The notes beneath the pieces are model-generated. The model was not told the origin of the DNA. It worked only from the letters and a program-made list of their open reading frames with translations, and ran no database searches. The translations under genes and the position numbers were made by a program. This document shows positions 52,132 through 60,954 of a stretch of DNA of 64,000 nucleotides, in pieces. Each line of letters begins with the position of its first letter. The stretch's first letter is position 1. Source of the stretch: an uncultured Acidobacteriaceae bacterium (GTDB lineage: Bacteria > Acidobacteriota > Terriglobia > Terriglobales > Acidobacteriaceae); the NCBI GenBank assembly GCA_903842065.1, contig CAIMKZ010000063.1:62001-126000 (forward strand), given 5' to 3'.

Positions 52132-53502
52132 GTGGTTTACGCTGCAACTGTGCTCACCGACTCGTCGCAGACTCCCCAACCCGCGTCCGCCCTTAACGTA
52201 AAGCAACTCGTTGACGAGGGCCGGCTGCGGCCCGTACATCTGCGCATTTTCCTGTGCTGCCTGGTCTCTCTCACCTTTGAGGGCTACGACCTGGTAGTGT
52301 ACGGCGCAACGCTGCCGCTGCTCATGCGCGAGTGGAATATGACGCCCGCCTATGCCGGCTTCATCGCCAGCTTCGGATTCGCTGCCGCGGTAGTGGGCGC
52401 AATCGCCGGCGGTTCCATGGGCGACATCTGGGGCCGCAAGCGCACCATTATTACCTCTGTCGTCATCTACTCGTTCGGCTCGCTCATCTGCGCGCTGGCC
52501 CACGCGCCGCTGTGGTTCGCCGCCTTCCGCGTCGTTGCCGGAATCGGCATGGGCATGACCCTGCAAAACGAGGTCGGCATGGTCAGCGAGTACTTCCCGG
52601 CCCGCTCGCGTCAGGCCGGAGTGGCCGCCGTGACCACCGGCATGCAGTTCGGCGGAATCCTCTCCGCGCTTGTTGCTATTGTCTTCGTTGAGCGCTACGG
52701 ATGGACCTCGGCCTACTACTTTGGCTCGCTGCCCATTCTGATGGTGCCGGTCCTCATCCGCTATCTGCCGGAAGCTCCGTGGATCCTCGTCCTGCGCAAC
52801 CGCACGAAGCAGCTCCGCAGTGTGCTCGCCGAACTGCGGCCCGAACTTGCGCCCCAGATAGCAGCCGCTGCCGACACCGCGTTCACCTATCCCAAGTCCA
52901 GCGAGCGGCCCACGCTCACGGAGGTTTTTGCCGAGCGGCGCGCACTAAGCACGGTGCTCTTCTGGACCGTCTACTTCATGAACATCTTCGCCATCTACGG
53001 CACCAATACGTGGATTCCCAAGCTGATGATGAACTCCGGCCACTCGATCCGGGCCAGCCTCACCATCTATCTCTCCATGTTTGTAGGCGCGCTGGTGGCC
53101 AGCCCCGTCCTCGGACACTACGGAGACCGCTTCGGAGCAAAGCGGGTCTCGATCCTCTGCTACCTCTCAGGATTCGTCTTCGTCCTGCTGCTTGCAGCGC
53201 CCATGAGCCTTCCGCTGACTCTGCTAACCGTGGCTCTGGTCGGCGTCTGCACCCAGGGAGTGCAGAATGTAACCCACGCCTACATCGCGGACTTTTATCC
53301 GCCCGCTGTAAAGTCCACCATGATGGGCTGGGGGCTTTCCGTTGGCCGCTTCGGTGGACTGCTCGGCCCCATCGCGGGCGGGTTGCTGCTCAGCATCCAC
53401 GCAACACAGTTTGTCAGTTACATGGCATTCGCGCTGCCGTGCCTGATGTCGGCGCTTGCAATCACCTTTGTGCAGGACCGCTTCGCTTTCAACCGCCGCT
53501 GA
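52132..53502 (+). CDS. MFS transporter, aromatic acid:H+ symporter (AAHS) family
   Basis: Up to 456 residues; GTG starts at 52132 or 52150 are both possible and no clear RBS decides. Twelve membrane helices. TM1 has FEGYDLVVYGATLPLLMREW, the Asp-containing signature of AAHS carriers (PcaK/BenK), and the TM2-3 loop has GSMGDIWGRKRT. The large cytoplasmic loop after TM6 is present. Family members import 4-hydroxybenzoate, benzoate and related aromatic acids. Its place beside beta-oxidation-type genes, pcaD and an IclR regulator supports aromatic acid uptake. Confidence 0.85.
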   Translation: MVYAATVLTDSSQTPQPASALNVKQLVDEGRLRPVHLRIFLCCLVSLTFEGYDLVVYGATLPLLMREWNMTPAYAGFIASFGFAAAVVGAIAGGSMGDIWGRKRTIITSVVIYSFGSLICALAHAPLWFAAFRVVAGIGMGMTLQNEVGMVSEYFPARSRQAGVAAVTTGMQFGGILSALVAIVFVERYGWTSAYYFGSLPILMVPVLIRYLPEAPWILVLRNRTKQLRSVLAELRPELAPQIAAAADTAFTYPKSSERPTLTEVFAERRALSTVLFWTVYFMNIFAIYGTNTWIPKLMMNSGHSIRASLTIYLSMFVGALVASPVLGHYGDRFGAKRVSILCYLSGFVFVLLLAAPMSLPLTLLTVALVGVCTQGVQNVTHAYIADFYPPAVKSTMMGWGLSVGRFGGLLGPIAGGLLLSIHATQFVSYMAFALPCLMSALAITFVQDRFAFNRR

Positions 53503-53528
53503 GCAATACTTGCGGACAGGAGATGATC

Positions 53529-54410
53529 ATGATTCTCGATTCCAGCAGTTCACAGATGCGTATCGGAGTTGTTGGTGCGGGGACCATGGGCTCAGGCATC
53601 GCCCACGTCTTTGCGCGCAGCGGGTTTTCCGTCGCGCTTTGCGACTCGGCCGAGGGCGCGCTGGACCGGGCCATGGACTCCATCGCAGAGAACCTGGGCA
53701 GAGAGGTGAACCGAGGCGTAATTACCGAAGAATACCGTGCGCAATCCCTCGCACGAATCCACACCGGCTCGTATCTCGAATCGCTAGCCGGCTCCGGCAT
53801 TATCATCGAAGCCATTCACGAACGCTTCGAAGCCAAGCACGCTCTGCTCAAGGCTCTCGACGACATGCTGCCCAGTGAGGTCATCCTAGCCTCAAACACT
53901 TCTTCGATTTCGCTCACGAAGCTTGCGGCTGTAACATCCCGTCCCGATCGCGTCATCGGAATGCATTTCTTCAATCCCGTTCCGGTGATGGTGCTGGTTG
54001 AAGTGGTGCGTGGAATGCAGACTTCGGACAAAACTACTCAAGCCGTTCTTGCGCTCGTCCAAAAGATCAAAAAGACTCCGATCGAAGTGAACGACGCGGC
54101 GGGCTTTGTGTCGAACCGCATTCTGTTGCCGTTTTTGAATGAAGCGATGTTCGCGTTGATGGAAGGCGTTGCCACGGCGGAGAACATCGACACCGTGTTC
54201 AAGCTCGGGATGGCGCATCCGATGGGACCACTGGCGCTGGCCGACTTTATCGGCCTCGATGTCTGCCTCGATATTTTGCGTGTTCTGGTTGAAGAGACCG
54301 GTGATCCCAAGTACCGCCCCTGCCCGCTGCTGGTGCGCATGGTGAGCGCGGGATGGCTGGGACGCAAGACGGGCAAGGGATTCTTCACGTATCCCGAAAA
54401 CTCTAAATAG
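53529..54410 (+). CDS. 3-hydroxyacyl-CoA dehydrogenase (PaaH/Hbd-like)
   Basis: A 293-residue protein; ATG 53529 lies 7 bases after AGGAG, whereas ATG 53523 is too close to it. Rossmann motif MRIGVVGAGTMGSGIAHVFA, SNTSSISLTKLA, the catalytic-His block IGMHFFNPVPVMVLVEVV and AAGFVSNRILLPFLNEA are all canonical. GMAHPMGPLALADFIGLD is typical of 3-hydroxybutyryl- or 3-hydroxyadipyl-CoA dehydrogenases. It lies 26 bases after the transporter, likely one operon, consistent with catabolism of an aromatic acid through CoA thioesters. Confidence 0.92.
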   Translation: MILDSSSSQMRIGVVGAGTMGSGIAHVFARSGFSVALCDSAEGALDRAMDSIAENLGREVNRGVITEEYRAQSLARIHTGSYLESLAGSGIIIEAIHERFEAKHALLKALDDMLPSEVILASNTSSISLTKLAAVTSRPDRVIGMHFFNPVPVMVLVEVVRGMQTSDKTTQAVLALVQKIKKTPIEVNDAAGFVSNRILLPFLNEAMFALMEGVATAENIDTVFKLGMAHPMGPLALADFIGLDVCLDILRVLVEETGDPKYRPCPLLVRMVSAGWLGRKTGKGFFTYPENSK

Positions 54411-54419
54411 ATATCGAAA

Positions 54420-55349
54420 CTACTTCTCGCGTTGCGCCCTGTCTCTGCGCGCGAACTCAATCAGTCCGTCCGATACGCGCTTCCTTGTCTCCGTAACTTG
54501 CCCGGGAGTCCACTTCCGCACGCCTTCGAGCGAGCGTACGCCTACTTTGCCATCGGCGATCAACCGGTCAAGCAGCGGCGAGGGTTCACCGGATTTCTCA
54601 AGGGAAGGGAAGAGATAGCTGTGCACGTCGCGGACCAGGCTCAGGTCTACAAGGTCCACGCCCTCCATGGGGCCGAGAACAGAGAAGCGCCGGCCGAAGC
54701 TCGACTTCACTACCTTGTCGATCGTTTCTCCGTCGCAGATGCCCGCGTCAACCATTGAGAGCGCCTCGCGCACGAGCGAGTGCAGCAGACGATTGCCGAT
54801 GAACCCCGGCACGTCTTTCATGACTCGCACCGGCTCTTTGCCGATGGATTCGATGAGTTTGAAGGCGCGTTCGAAGTACTCGGGATCGAGAAACTCCGTC
54901 GAAACAATTTCGACCAGCGGAATCAGCACCGGCGGAAACCACCAGTGAATCCCAACCAGCCGCCGCCGCGCGCTCTCAGGCAGTTCGCGCCCGATCTCCG
55001 TTATTGGGATGGAAGATGTGTTGCTTCCGAGCAGCGCATCCGGGGGCGCGGTCTCGGATGCCTCGGCAAAGATCGCCCGCTTCAGCGCAAGATTTTCAGA
55101 CGCGGCTTCCATCACTACATCCGAGTTGCGTACGGCATCTTTGAGCGATGCGCACAACTCCACACGCGATAGCACGGGCGCGGCCTCCTGCCCCAACTCG
55201 GCCAGGCTTGCCGCCATGCGTTCGGGCGCGGCCTTCAGCGTTTCTTCACTGGCATCGAAGAGCTTCACGTTGTGGCCGGCCATCGCGAACGACTGTGCGA
55301 TTCCGTGCCCCATCAATCCCGCGCCGATTACCGCTACCTGAAGGCCCAT
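54420..55349 (-). CDS. Divergent 3-hydroxyacyl-CoA dehydrogenase-family protein
   Basis: A 309-residue protein. VAVIGAGLMGHGIAQSFAMAG is the NAD-binding motif and SNTSSIPITEIG is kept. The catalytic block reads GIHWWFPPVLIPLVEIV instead of the usual HFFNP, and the C-terminal part has a longer tail (FARRDRAQREK). His is retained, so dehydrogenase activity is plausible, but the WWFPP change suggests a different acyl substrate. It is encoded opposite its neighbour at 53529-54410 and 16 bases downstream of the FliB-like gene, convergent with the operon to its left. Confidence 0.83.
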   Translation of the reverse strand: MGLQVAVIGAGLMGHGIAQSFAMAGHNVKLFDASEETLKAAPERMAASLAELGQEAAPVLSRVELCASLKDAVRNSDVVMEAASENLALKRAIFAEASETAPPDALLGSNTSSIPITEIGRELPESARRRLVGIHWWFPPVLIPLVEIVSTEFLDPEYFERAFKLIESIGKEPVRVMKDVPGFIGNRLLHSLVREALSMVDAGICDGETIDKVVKSSFGRRFSVLGPMEGVDLVDLSLVRDVHSYLFPSLEKSGEPSPLLDRLIADGKVGVRSLEGVRKWTPGQVTETRKRVSDGLIEFARRDRAQREK

Positions 55350-55365
55350 ATCCGTGTATCCTCCA

Positions 55366-56595
55366 TTACGCCTTGGCCAGCGCCACCATCGAAAGCAGGT
55401 CGACGTGCTTCATCTCTGTCAGAGACTCGAGTGTCTTCTGGCGCGAATCGTAGTCGTGAATAAACATGCGGTGCAACACGACGATCGCTTCCACCAGCTC
55501 CGCGTCGCTGGGCGCCGCATCGAAGCTGCCCACCAGAACGCCTTTCATGAGCGCATAGCAGACGTTGAAGAACATGAAGTTCTCCCACACGCTGCCTCTC
55601 GCCACCGGCATCATGGCGCGCAGATAGAGGCACACCATCGCGTGTTCGAGCAGCGTCTCCCGTTCGCACAGGAATTCTTTGAGGCTCTCTTTACGCCGGA
55701 GATAACGCTCGCTGTCGGCAAGCTCCAGCCTATGCGCCGTCTCGCCGTCCAGCTCTACCTCGACAATGCCAAAGCCAAGTCCATGGAGAATCCGCTTTGC
55801 ATCCGCGCCGTACGCCGCGTGATCGAGCAGGCTAAGCAGAGTATTTCCGCAGATCGTGAGCACTGCCCTCGGGCCAAACGAGTACTCGGCAAACTTCGCG
55901 AGAGTCTTTTCGAGATTCTCTGTCGCTACGAACTTTTCCATTGCCGCGCGCACTTCGCCCACGCGGCCGTTGCGCTCGAGCCAGTCAACCAGACTCATCG
56001 CATTGCCGAGCAATACCATCCGGTCGTCAAGAGGGAAGTGGCGGTCCTGCAACAGTTGAAGTCCCCATCGCATGAGATCGGGGTACAGCTCGAGCAGCGG
56101 TCTTTTCGCAAAGTGCTCTCTTGCAATGTTTGCGTGAGAACTGCCGCTTTTCTCAGTGATTGATTCTTCTGCTATCCGAACTGGCTCGCTTCTGTTGAGC
56201 AGCAGCTCGACAATCGCCTCGCAGCTGAGCGAAGGAAAGATGTACTGGTCGTCGAGGAATGAGATGCGGATGTTAGGAAAGTCATTGCAGGTGGCGCACA
56301 GACCATCGCTGCCTAGCACCTTCCAGCCGCACAGCCGGTCTTCGGTAAGCAGCGCGCAGAAGCCGTCTTCGCGCATCTTCGCAAGGCTGCTATTGTGCTC
56401 TCCTGAGCTGCAAGGGTTTGCGATCAGGCTTGCGTTCGCGAGCGTGTGTGCGTCTGTACCGGGCTCGCTGCTCATCGCCGACTCAAGCTCCTGCGCCGTG
56501 AGCACTACTTCCCAGTCGCGGCAGCAGGTGCGTCGGCATTCTCCGCGCTTGCAGTCGAAGGCTTGCAAAAAATCAGGCTGAATGCGCTGCGCCAT
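55366..56595 (-). CDS. fliB: FliB-like lysine-N-methylase-family protein
   Basis: A 409-residue protein; ATG 56595 is preferred (GGAG 9 bases upstream) over the ATG 16 codons earlier. The Cys-rich N-terminus is FDCKRGECRRTCCRDWEV, then GFCALLTEDRLCGW and GLCATCNDFPN. This is the C(x4)C(x3)CC ... C ... C ... C(x2)C signature of FliB, an Fe-S-type enzyme that methylates flagellin lysines. The rest is helical with no known motif. There are no flagellar genes in the window, so the target is unclear. It lies in an operon-like minus-strand run with the substrate-binding lipoprotein and the divergent dehydrogenase. Confidence 0.78.
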   Translation of the reverse strand: MAQRIQPDFLQAFDCKRGECRRTCCRDWEVVLTAQELESAMSSEPGTDAHTLANASLIANPCSSGEHNSSLAKMREDGFCALLTEDRLCGWKVLGSDGLCATCNDFPNIRISFLDDQYIFPSLSCEAIVELLLNRSEPVRIAEESITEKSGSSHANIAREHFAKRPLLELYPDLMRWGLQLLQDRHFPLDDRMVLLGNAMSLVDWLERNGRVGEVRAAMEKFVATENLEKTLAKFAEYSFGPRAVLTICGNTLLSLLDHAAYGADAKRILHGLGFGIVEVELDGETAHRLELADSERYLRRKESLKEFLCERETLLEHAMVCLYLRAMMPVARGSVWENFMFFNVCYALMKGVLVGSFDAAPSDAELVEAIVVLHRMFIHDYDSRQKTLESLTEMKHVDLLSMVALAKA

Positions 56596-56673
56596 GCGAA
56601 CACGCTCCGGTCTTTCATCGTATGCGATGAGCCTGCGCGGCATCCGTGATGCAGAAGGGTCGAGCGCAGTGCC

Positions 56674-57960
56674 TTACCCTACCGAATACACAATCGGCTT
56701 CAGCGGGGCTTCGACTTCGATCTCGGGAACGCCTTTGTTATTCACCACCACCTGCGTATACGGGTGATTCGTTCCCGGAACCCACTGCCCGCCCACCAGC
56801 GGCGTGGTGCAGATGTTTTTTACCGGCCCGTTCTTCCAGTTCACGCGGCCTACGACCGTCTCGCAGTCGGACTCGCGAATTGCCGCCGCCACCGACTCCG
56901 GCGAGTCGATGTTCTTCGTTCGCTTGAGCACATCGACGGCGACGGTGAACAGCGCGTGCTTGAAGCCCAGGATCGGCGTCCATTGCCTGCCCGTCTCGCG
57001 CTCCCATGCCGCGCACAGCTCACTGGCGTTCAGGCCGGTGATGGCGCAGCGGTAGGGGCGGCGCGGCGACCACCAGCTCTCGACGGTAAGATTGGCGGCG
57101 CGCGTGCCCAGGCTCTCGACCGCTGCCGGCATTACCAGCGCTTTGGCCACGGTTACGATCATGGGGCGGAAACCCATCTGCGCAGCCTGGCTCCAGAACG
57201 CAGTGAACCCCGAGATGGGAAACCCTCCCGTCACAATCTCTACGCCCGTGTGCTTGAAGATGCCGATCTGCGCCGAGAAGTCGGTCGCAGCGCCGTCGAA
57301 GCGTCCGGGATCGATGTAGCGGAATCCGCGGGCCTTGAGAAGCGGCGGAAAGCCGGTCTTCTCGTCGGCCAGCCCGATCCCATTGGAGTCGTTGGCCCAC
57401 AGGAAGCCGACCAGCTTGTTCGTCGGCAGCGATTCCCATAAGTTGACGTAGACCCGCATCAGATCGTCCAGGCCCCAGAAGAAGTGGTAGGTCCAGTCGA
57501 AGGGCTCGGCCTTCGTTCCGCCGCGGCCAAAGAAGCACGGCTCCCAGGGCGCGTCTGTGGTGATGCAGGGAACCTCGTTGATCTCGGCCTGGTCGCTCAC
57601 CGGAACCACCGTCTCTGGCGTGTCGGCTGTGAGCAGCAGGTCCACGTTATACCGCTTGATCAGCTCAGAGGCAACTTCGGCGGCGCGATTCGAGTCTGAC
57701 CGCGAGTCCTTGGCGATGATCTCGACCGGGTAGTGCTCCCCGGCGATCGTGAGTCCCCCAGCGAGGATTTTGCGGATGCCCTTGAGAACAAAGGGATCGG
57801 CATCGCCGAAGGCGGCGATCTCTCCGGTCTGCGGGCTTATGAATCCGATCTTGACGACGCGATTGGCCGAGCTGCGCCTGCGGCATCCGGCGATGGCAAA
57901 GCCGCCGATGAGCGCCGAACGCTCCACAAACTTCCGCCGCGTAATGGAGCCGGTTTGCAT
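56674..57960 (-). CDS. ABC-type substrate-binding lipoprotein (branched-chain amino acid/amide type)
   Basis: A 428-residue protein; ATG 57960 chosen, though it sits tight behind AGGAAG; a GTG 9 codons upstream is possible. The N-terminus has a twin-arginine-like ITRRKFVERSALIGG and a lipobox AIAGC, so it is a lipoprotein, perhaps Tat-exported. The Leu/Ile/Val-binding fold (KIGFISPQTGEIAAFG, AKDSRSDSNRAAEVASEL, GPLVGG-like C-terminal region) is the type used for aromatic acids, urea and amino acids. No permease or ATPase gene lies in the window, making it an orphan. It could serve sensing. Confidence 0.82.
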   Translation of the reverse strand: MQTGSITRRKFVERSALIGGFAIAGCRRRSSANRVVKIGFISPQTGEIAAFGDADPFVLKGIRKILAGGLTIAGEHYPVEIIAKDSRSDSNRAAEVASELIKRYNVDLLLTADTPETVVPVSDQAEINEVPCITTDAPWEPCFFGRGGTKAEPFDWTYHFFWGLDDLMRVYVNLWESLPTNKLVGFLWANDSNGIGLADEKTGFPPLLKARGFRYIDPGRFDGAATDFSAQIGIFKHTGVEIVTGGFPISGFTAFWSQAAQMGFRPMIVTVAKALVMPAAVESLGTRAANLTVESWWSPRRPYRCAITGLNASELCAAWERETGRQWTPILGFKHALFTVAVDVLKRTKNIDSPESVAAAIRESDCETVVGRVNWKNGPVKNICTTPLVGGQWVPGTNHPYTQVVVNNKGVPEIEVEAPLKPIVYSVG

Positions 57961-58276
57961 CTTCCTGTCGCCTCGCGATATTCGCACAATCCAACATCAT
58001 TTTAGCCGCGCGGAGCGATCGAGCCGATGATTGCTGAGCGGTTGCAGCCGTGCGCGGCAGTTGCGGCCCAATGCCGCGAAGGCATTGACTGATGCCGCTC
58101 AGGCATTACGTACCGCCCTTTGACTATAGTTCTGGTATCGCTGTCGCGGTGGCGTTACACTATTCCGGAACGAGTGCGAAAGATCGTGCGTGAGAATCTG
58201 TTTGCCGTGTCTCGCGGCGGCAGTGAACGTGGATCCCAAATAAGATTGTCGTCAATTAGTGAAACGAGGGCATCTG
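57961..58276. promoter_or_regulatory. Divergent promoter region before the molybdoenzyme operon
   Basis: About 315 bases between divergent genes. It contains imperfect repeats of CATTG/GCCGC (GCCGCGAAGGCATTGACTGATGCCGC near 58072-58100). No ORF. The promoter of the molybdoenzyme operon is probably between 58120 and 58230; boxes cannot be fixed with confidence. Confidence 0.35.
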
Positions 58277-60544
58277 ATGCAGGTTGATGAGAACACCAAG
58301 GTATATAAGATGGGCGCATGGTCGCCCGGTCCAGGCTGTCATGGCGGCTGCGGCGTAGAGATCTCCGTCAAAGACGGCAAGTTCGTCAAAATCGAAGGCG
58401 ATGTGGATCACCCCTATCACGAGGGACGGCTTTGCCCGCGTGCGCTGGCTCTCGGCCAGTACATCAATCACCCCGACCGCCTTCGCTGGCCGCTGAAGCG
58501 CGTGGGCGAACGCGGCTCCGGCAAGTGGGCGCGCATCAGCTGGGATGAGGCGCTGGACACCTGCGAGAGCAAGCTGCGCGATATCCGCGACAAGTACGGG
58601 GCAGAGTCAATGGTCTTTGGCCAGGGAACCGGACGCGACTCCGGCGGCCCCATTCTCTTCCTCGCCTACGCCTACGGCAGCCCCAACTGGACGCTCTTCG
58701 GCCTCTCCGGCATCGCCTGCTTCACGCCGCGGCTGGCTGCCTGCTTCCAGGTCATGGGCGACATGACCTTCCCCGACGCGGCGCAGTTCTTCCCCGAGCG
58801 CTACGACGATCCCGACTGGAAGTGCCCCGAGGTGATCGTGAGCTGGGCACGCAACCTTCAGGGCTCGCAGTGCGCCGACCACTACTTCAGCGGCCACTAC
58901 GTTACCGACATGATGAAGCGCGGCGCAAAGCTCATCGTCGTCGATCCGGTCAACGGCTGGGAGGCATCGCGCGCCGAGCTCTGGCTGCGCATCCGTCCCG
59001 GCGCGGACGGCGCTCTGGCGCTGGGCATGATCAAGGTCATCATCGAAGAGAACCTCTACAACAAGGAGTTCGTCGACAAGTGGACCTTCGGCTTTGACAA
59101 GCTCAAGGCGCACGTGGCCTCGATGACGCTCGATGAGATCGAGCAGATCACCTGGGTGCCCAAGGAAAAGATCATCCTTGCTGCCCGTATGTACGCCAAG
59201 GCCAAGCCGGCCTCGATGCGTTTCGGACAGCCGCTCGATTCAAACGCCGAAGCAGTGGCCACTATTCACGGCCTGGCCAGCCTCTGGGCGCTCACCGGCA
59301 ACATCGACAACCCCGGCGGCAATATCATCACCCGCCCGCCCAAGGGCGTGACCCTCTATCCCTACTCCACCGAAGAGGTCATTCAGCTCTACGGCCAGGA
59401 GTTCGTCAACAAGATGAACCTGAAGCGCATCGGCGCGGACCAGTATCCGCTGGTGAAGAACTTCCGCTCCTGGGCCATGTCCGACGACGTGCTCAAGCAG
59501 ATGGAGACCGGCACTCCGTATCCGGTTAAGGGCCTCTGGTGCCAGACCAACAACTTCATCGCCGGTACCGCGCAGGACCCCAAGCGCCACTGGGAGGCCG
59601 TCCGCAAGCTCGAGTTCAACGTCGTCGTCGATACCTTCATGACTCCGACCGCGCAGCTCATTGCAGACATCGTGCTGCCAGCGGCCGCGCTCTCTGAGAA
59701 GGACTCGGTCTTCACCACCGGCGTACCCTGCAACCCCATCTACAAGGTTGCGACGGTTGACGAAGCGCGCCCCGACTGGGAGATCAACTTCGAGTTGGCC
59801 AAGAGGCTCAACCCGCAGGCAGTGCCGTGGGCCAACGTCCGCGGCCTCTTCGATCAGCGCCTTGCCGTCATCGGAAAAACCTTTGAAACGCTGATCGATT
59901 CCGGCTACGTGATGGCTCCCAAGGGCGATGCCACCACCCCCTACAACCGCCATGAGAAAGGCCTGTTGCGCCCCGATGGTCAGCCGGGCTTCCGCACTCC
60001 TTCGGGCAAGTTCGAATTCTACTCGCAGAAATTCGAAGAGTACGGCCTCAACCCCTTGCCTTATCACGAGGAGCCCATCGAGAGCCCCTTCAAGACGCCG
60101 GAGATCTACAAGGACTACCCGCTCATCATGATGACCGGCCGCCGCGTCGGCGTCATGTTCCACTCCGAGCACCGGCAGATTCCATGGCTGCGCGAACTCA
60201 ACCCCCATCCGTCCATCGATCTTCACCCGGACACCGCCAAGGAGTACGGCATCAAGGACGGCGACTGGGTTCTGATCGAGGGCACCATGGGCAAGGCTAA
60301 GCGCCGCGCCAAGATCACGCCCATCATGCATCCCAAGATCGTGATGGCCCAGCATGGATGGTGGATTCCCGAGGCCACCTACAACGGCGACGGAAACCCC
60401 TACAAGGTCTGGGACATCAACGTGAACCAGCTCATCCCGATGGGCCACAACAGCAAGTCGGGCTTCGGCGGCGCCTTTACCAAGACCATGCTGTGCCGCA
60501 TCTCGAAGGTCAAGGAAGGCGAGGAGGTCAATTATGGCAGCTAG
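58277..60544 (+). CDS. Molybdopterin oxidoreductase (acetylene hydratase/transhydroxylase/catechol-dehydroxylase-like)
   Basis: A 755-residue Mo-bisMGD enzyme; ATG 58277 lies 6 bases after GAGGG. The Fe-S segment is PGCHGGCGVEI...GRLCPRALALG: three Cys, with Gly where the first Cys of C(x2)C(x3)C(n)C is usual. Then KWARISWDEALDTCESKL, GSPNWTLFG, KLIVVDPVNGWEASRAE, IRPGADGALALGMIKVII and LTGNIDNPGGN identify the DMSO-reductase family. Blocks resemble the acetylene hydratase and pyrogallol transhydroxylase branch. The C-terminal cofactor domain is complete. No signal peptide, so it is cytoplasmic. It overlaps its ferredoxin partner by 11 bases. Substrate is inferred only: a phenolic or hydration-type reaction. 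Confidence 0.85.
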   Translation: MQVDENTKVYKMGAWSPGPGCHGGCGVEISVKDGKFVKIEGDVDHPYHEGRLCPRALALGQYINHPDRLRWPLKRVGERGSGKWARISWDEALDTCESKLRDIRDKYGAESMVFGQGTGRDSGGPILFLAYAYGSPNWTLFGLSGIACFTPRLAACFQVMGDMTFPDAAQFFPERYDDPDWKCPEVIVSWARNLQGSQCADHYFSGHYVTDMMKRGAKLIVVDPVNGWEASRAELWLRIRPGADGALALGMIKVIIEENLYNKEFVDKWTFGFDKLKAHVASMTLDEIEQITWVPKEKIILAARMYAKAKPASMRFGQPLDSNAEAVATIHGLASLWALTGNIDNPGGNIITRPPKGVTLYPYSTEEVIQLYGQEFVNKMNLKRIGADQYPLVKNFRSWAMSDDVLKQMETGTPYPVKGLWCQTNNFIAGTAQDPKRHWEAVRKLEFNVVVDTFMTPTAQLIADIVLPAAALSEKDSVFTTGVPCNPIYKVATVDEARPDWEINFELAKRLNPQAVPWANVRGLFDQRLAVIGKTFETLIDSGYVMAPKGDATTPYNRHEKGLLRPDGQPGFRTPSGKFEFYSQKFEEYGLNPLPYHEEPIESPFKTPEIYKDYPLIMMTGRRVGVMFHSEHRQIPWLRELNPHPSIDLHPDTAKEYGIKDGDWVLIEGTMGKAKRRAKITPIMHPKIVMAQHGWWIPEATYNGDGNPYKVWDINVNQLIPMGHNSKSGFGGAFTKTMLCRISKVKEGEEVNYGS

Positions 60545-60869
60545 AAACGGCTTGATGATCGATTACGACTTCTGCACCGGCTGCAACTCGTGCGTTGTGG
60601 CCTGCAAGCAGGAGCACAGCTACCCCGTCGGCAAGGGCGGCATCAACCTCGTCGAGATCATGACACCGCTGCCCGACGACCGCATCCGCATCGACTACAT
60701 CCCGTTCACCACGGCCTACTGCGACTTGTGCTACACGCGCACCACGAGGGGCGAGCAGCCTGCCTGCGTCAAACACTGCCAGGCCGCCTGCATGTACTTC
60801 GGCACCCTGCCGGAGCTTGCAGCCAAGATGGAAGCAAAGCCGCATTGCGTGCTCTTCACGCCGCGGTAA
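60534..60869 (+). CDS. Small dicluster ferredoxin subunit of the molybdoenzyme
   Basis: A 111-residue protein with strong RBS GAGGAGG, overlapping the large subunit gene by 11 bases. Cys14, Cys17, Cys20 and Cys24 (FCTGCNSCVVACKQEH) form one [4Fe-4S] site. A second group (YCDLC, then PACVKHCQAAC) can bind a second cluster with C(x2)C(n)C(x3)C. It resembles NrfC/DmsB-type electron-transfer subunits but is about half their length, lacking the second pair of clusters. It would pass electrons to or from the molybdenum site. No membrane anchor subunit follows. Confidence 0.88.
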   Translation: MAARNGLMIDYDFCTGCNSCVVACKQEHSYPVGKGGINLVEIMTPLPDDRIRIDYIPFTTAYCDLCYTRTTRGEQPACVKHCQAACMYFGTLPELAAKMEAKPHCVLFTPR

Positions 60870-60886
60870 CTTTGAAGTAAAACAAC

Positions 60887-60916
60887 AGCGCCGGACCTCG
60901 TGAGAGGTCCGGCGCT
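60887..60916 (+). terminator. Terminator of the molybdoenzyme operon
   Basis: A perfect 13-bp stem AGCGCCGGACCTC/GAGGTCCGGCGCT around GTGA, followed by TTACTTTTTCT. Confidence 0.9.
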
Positions 60917-60954
60917 TTACTTTTTCTCAGCTTACAGTCCACAACTCTGGGTGC

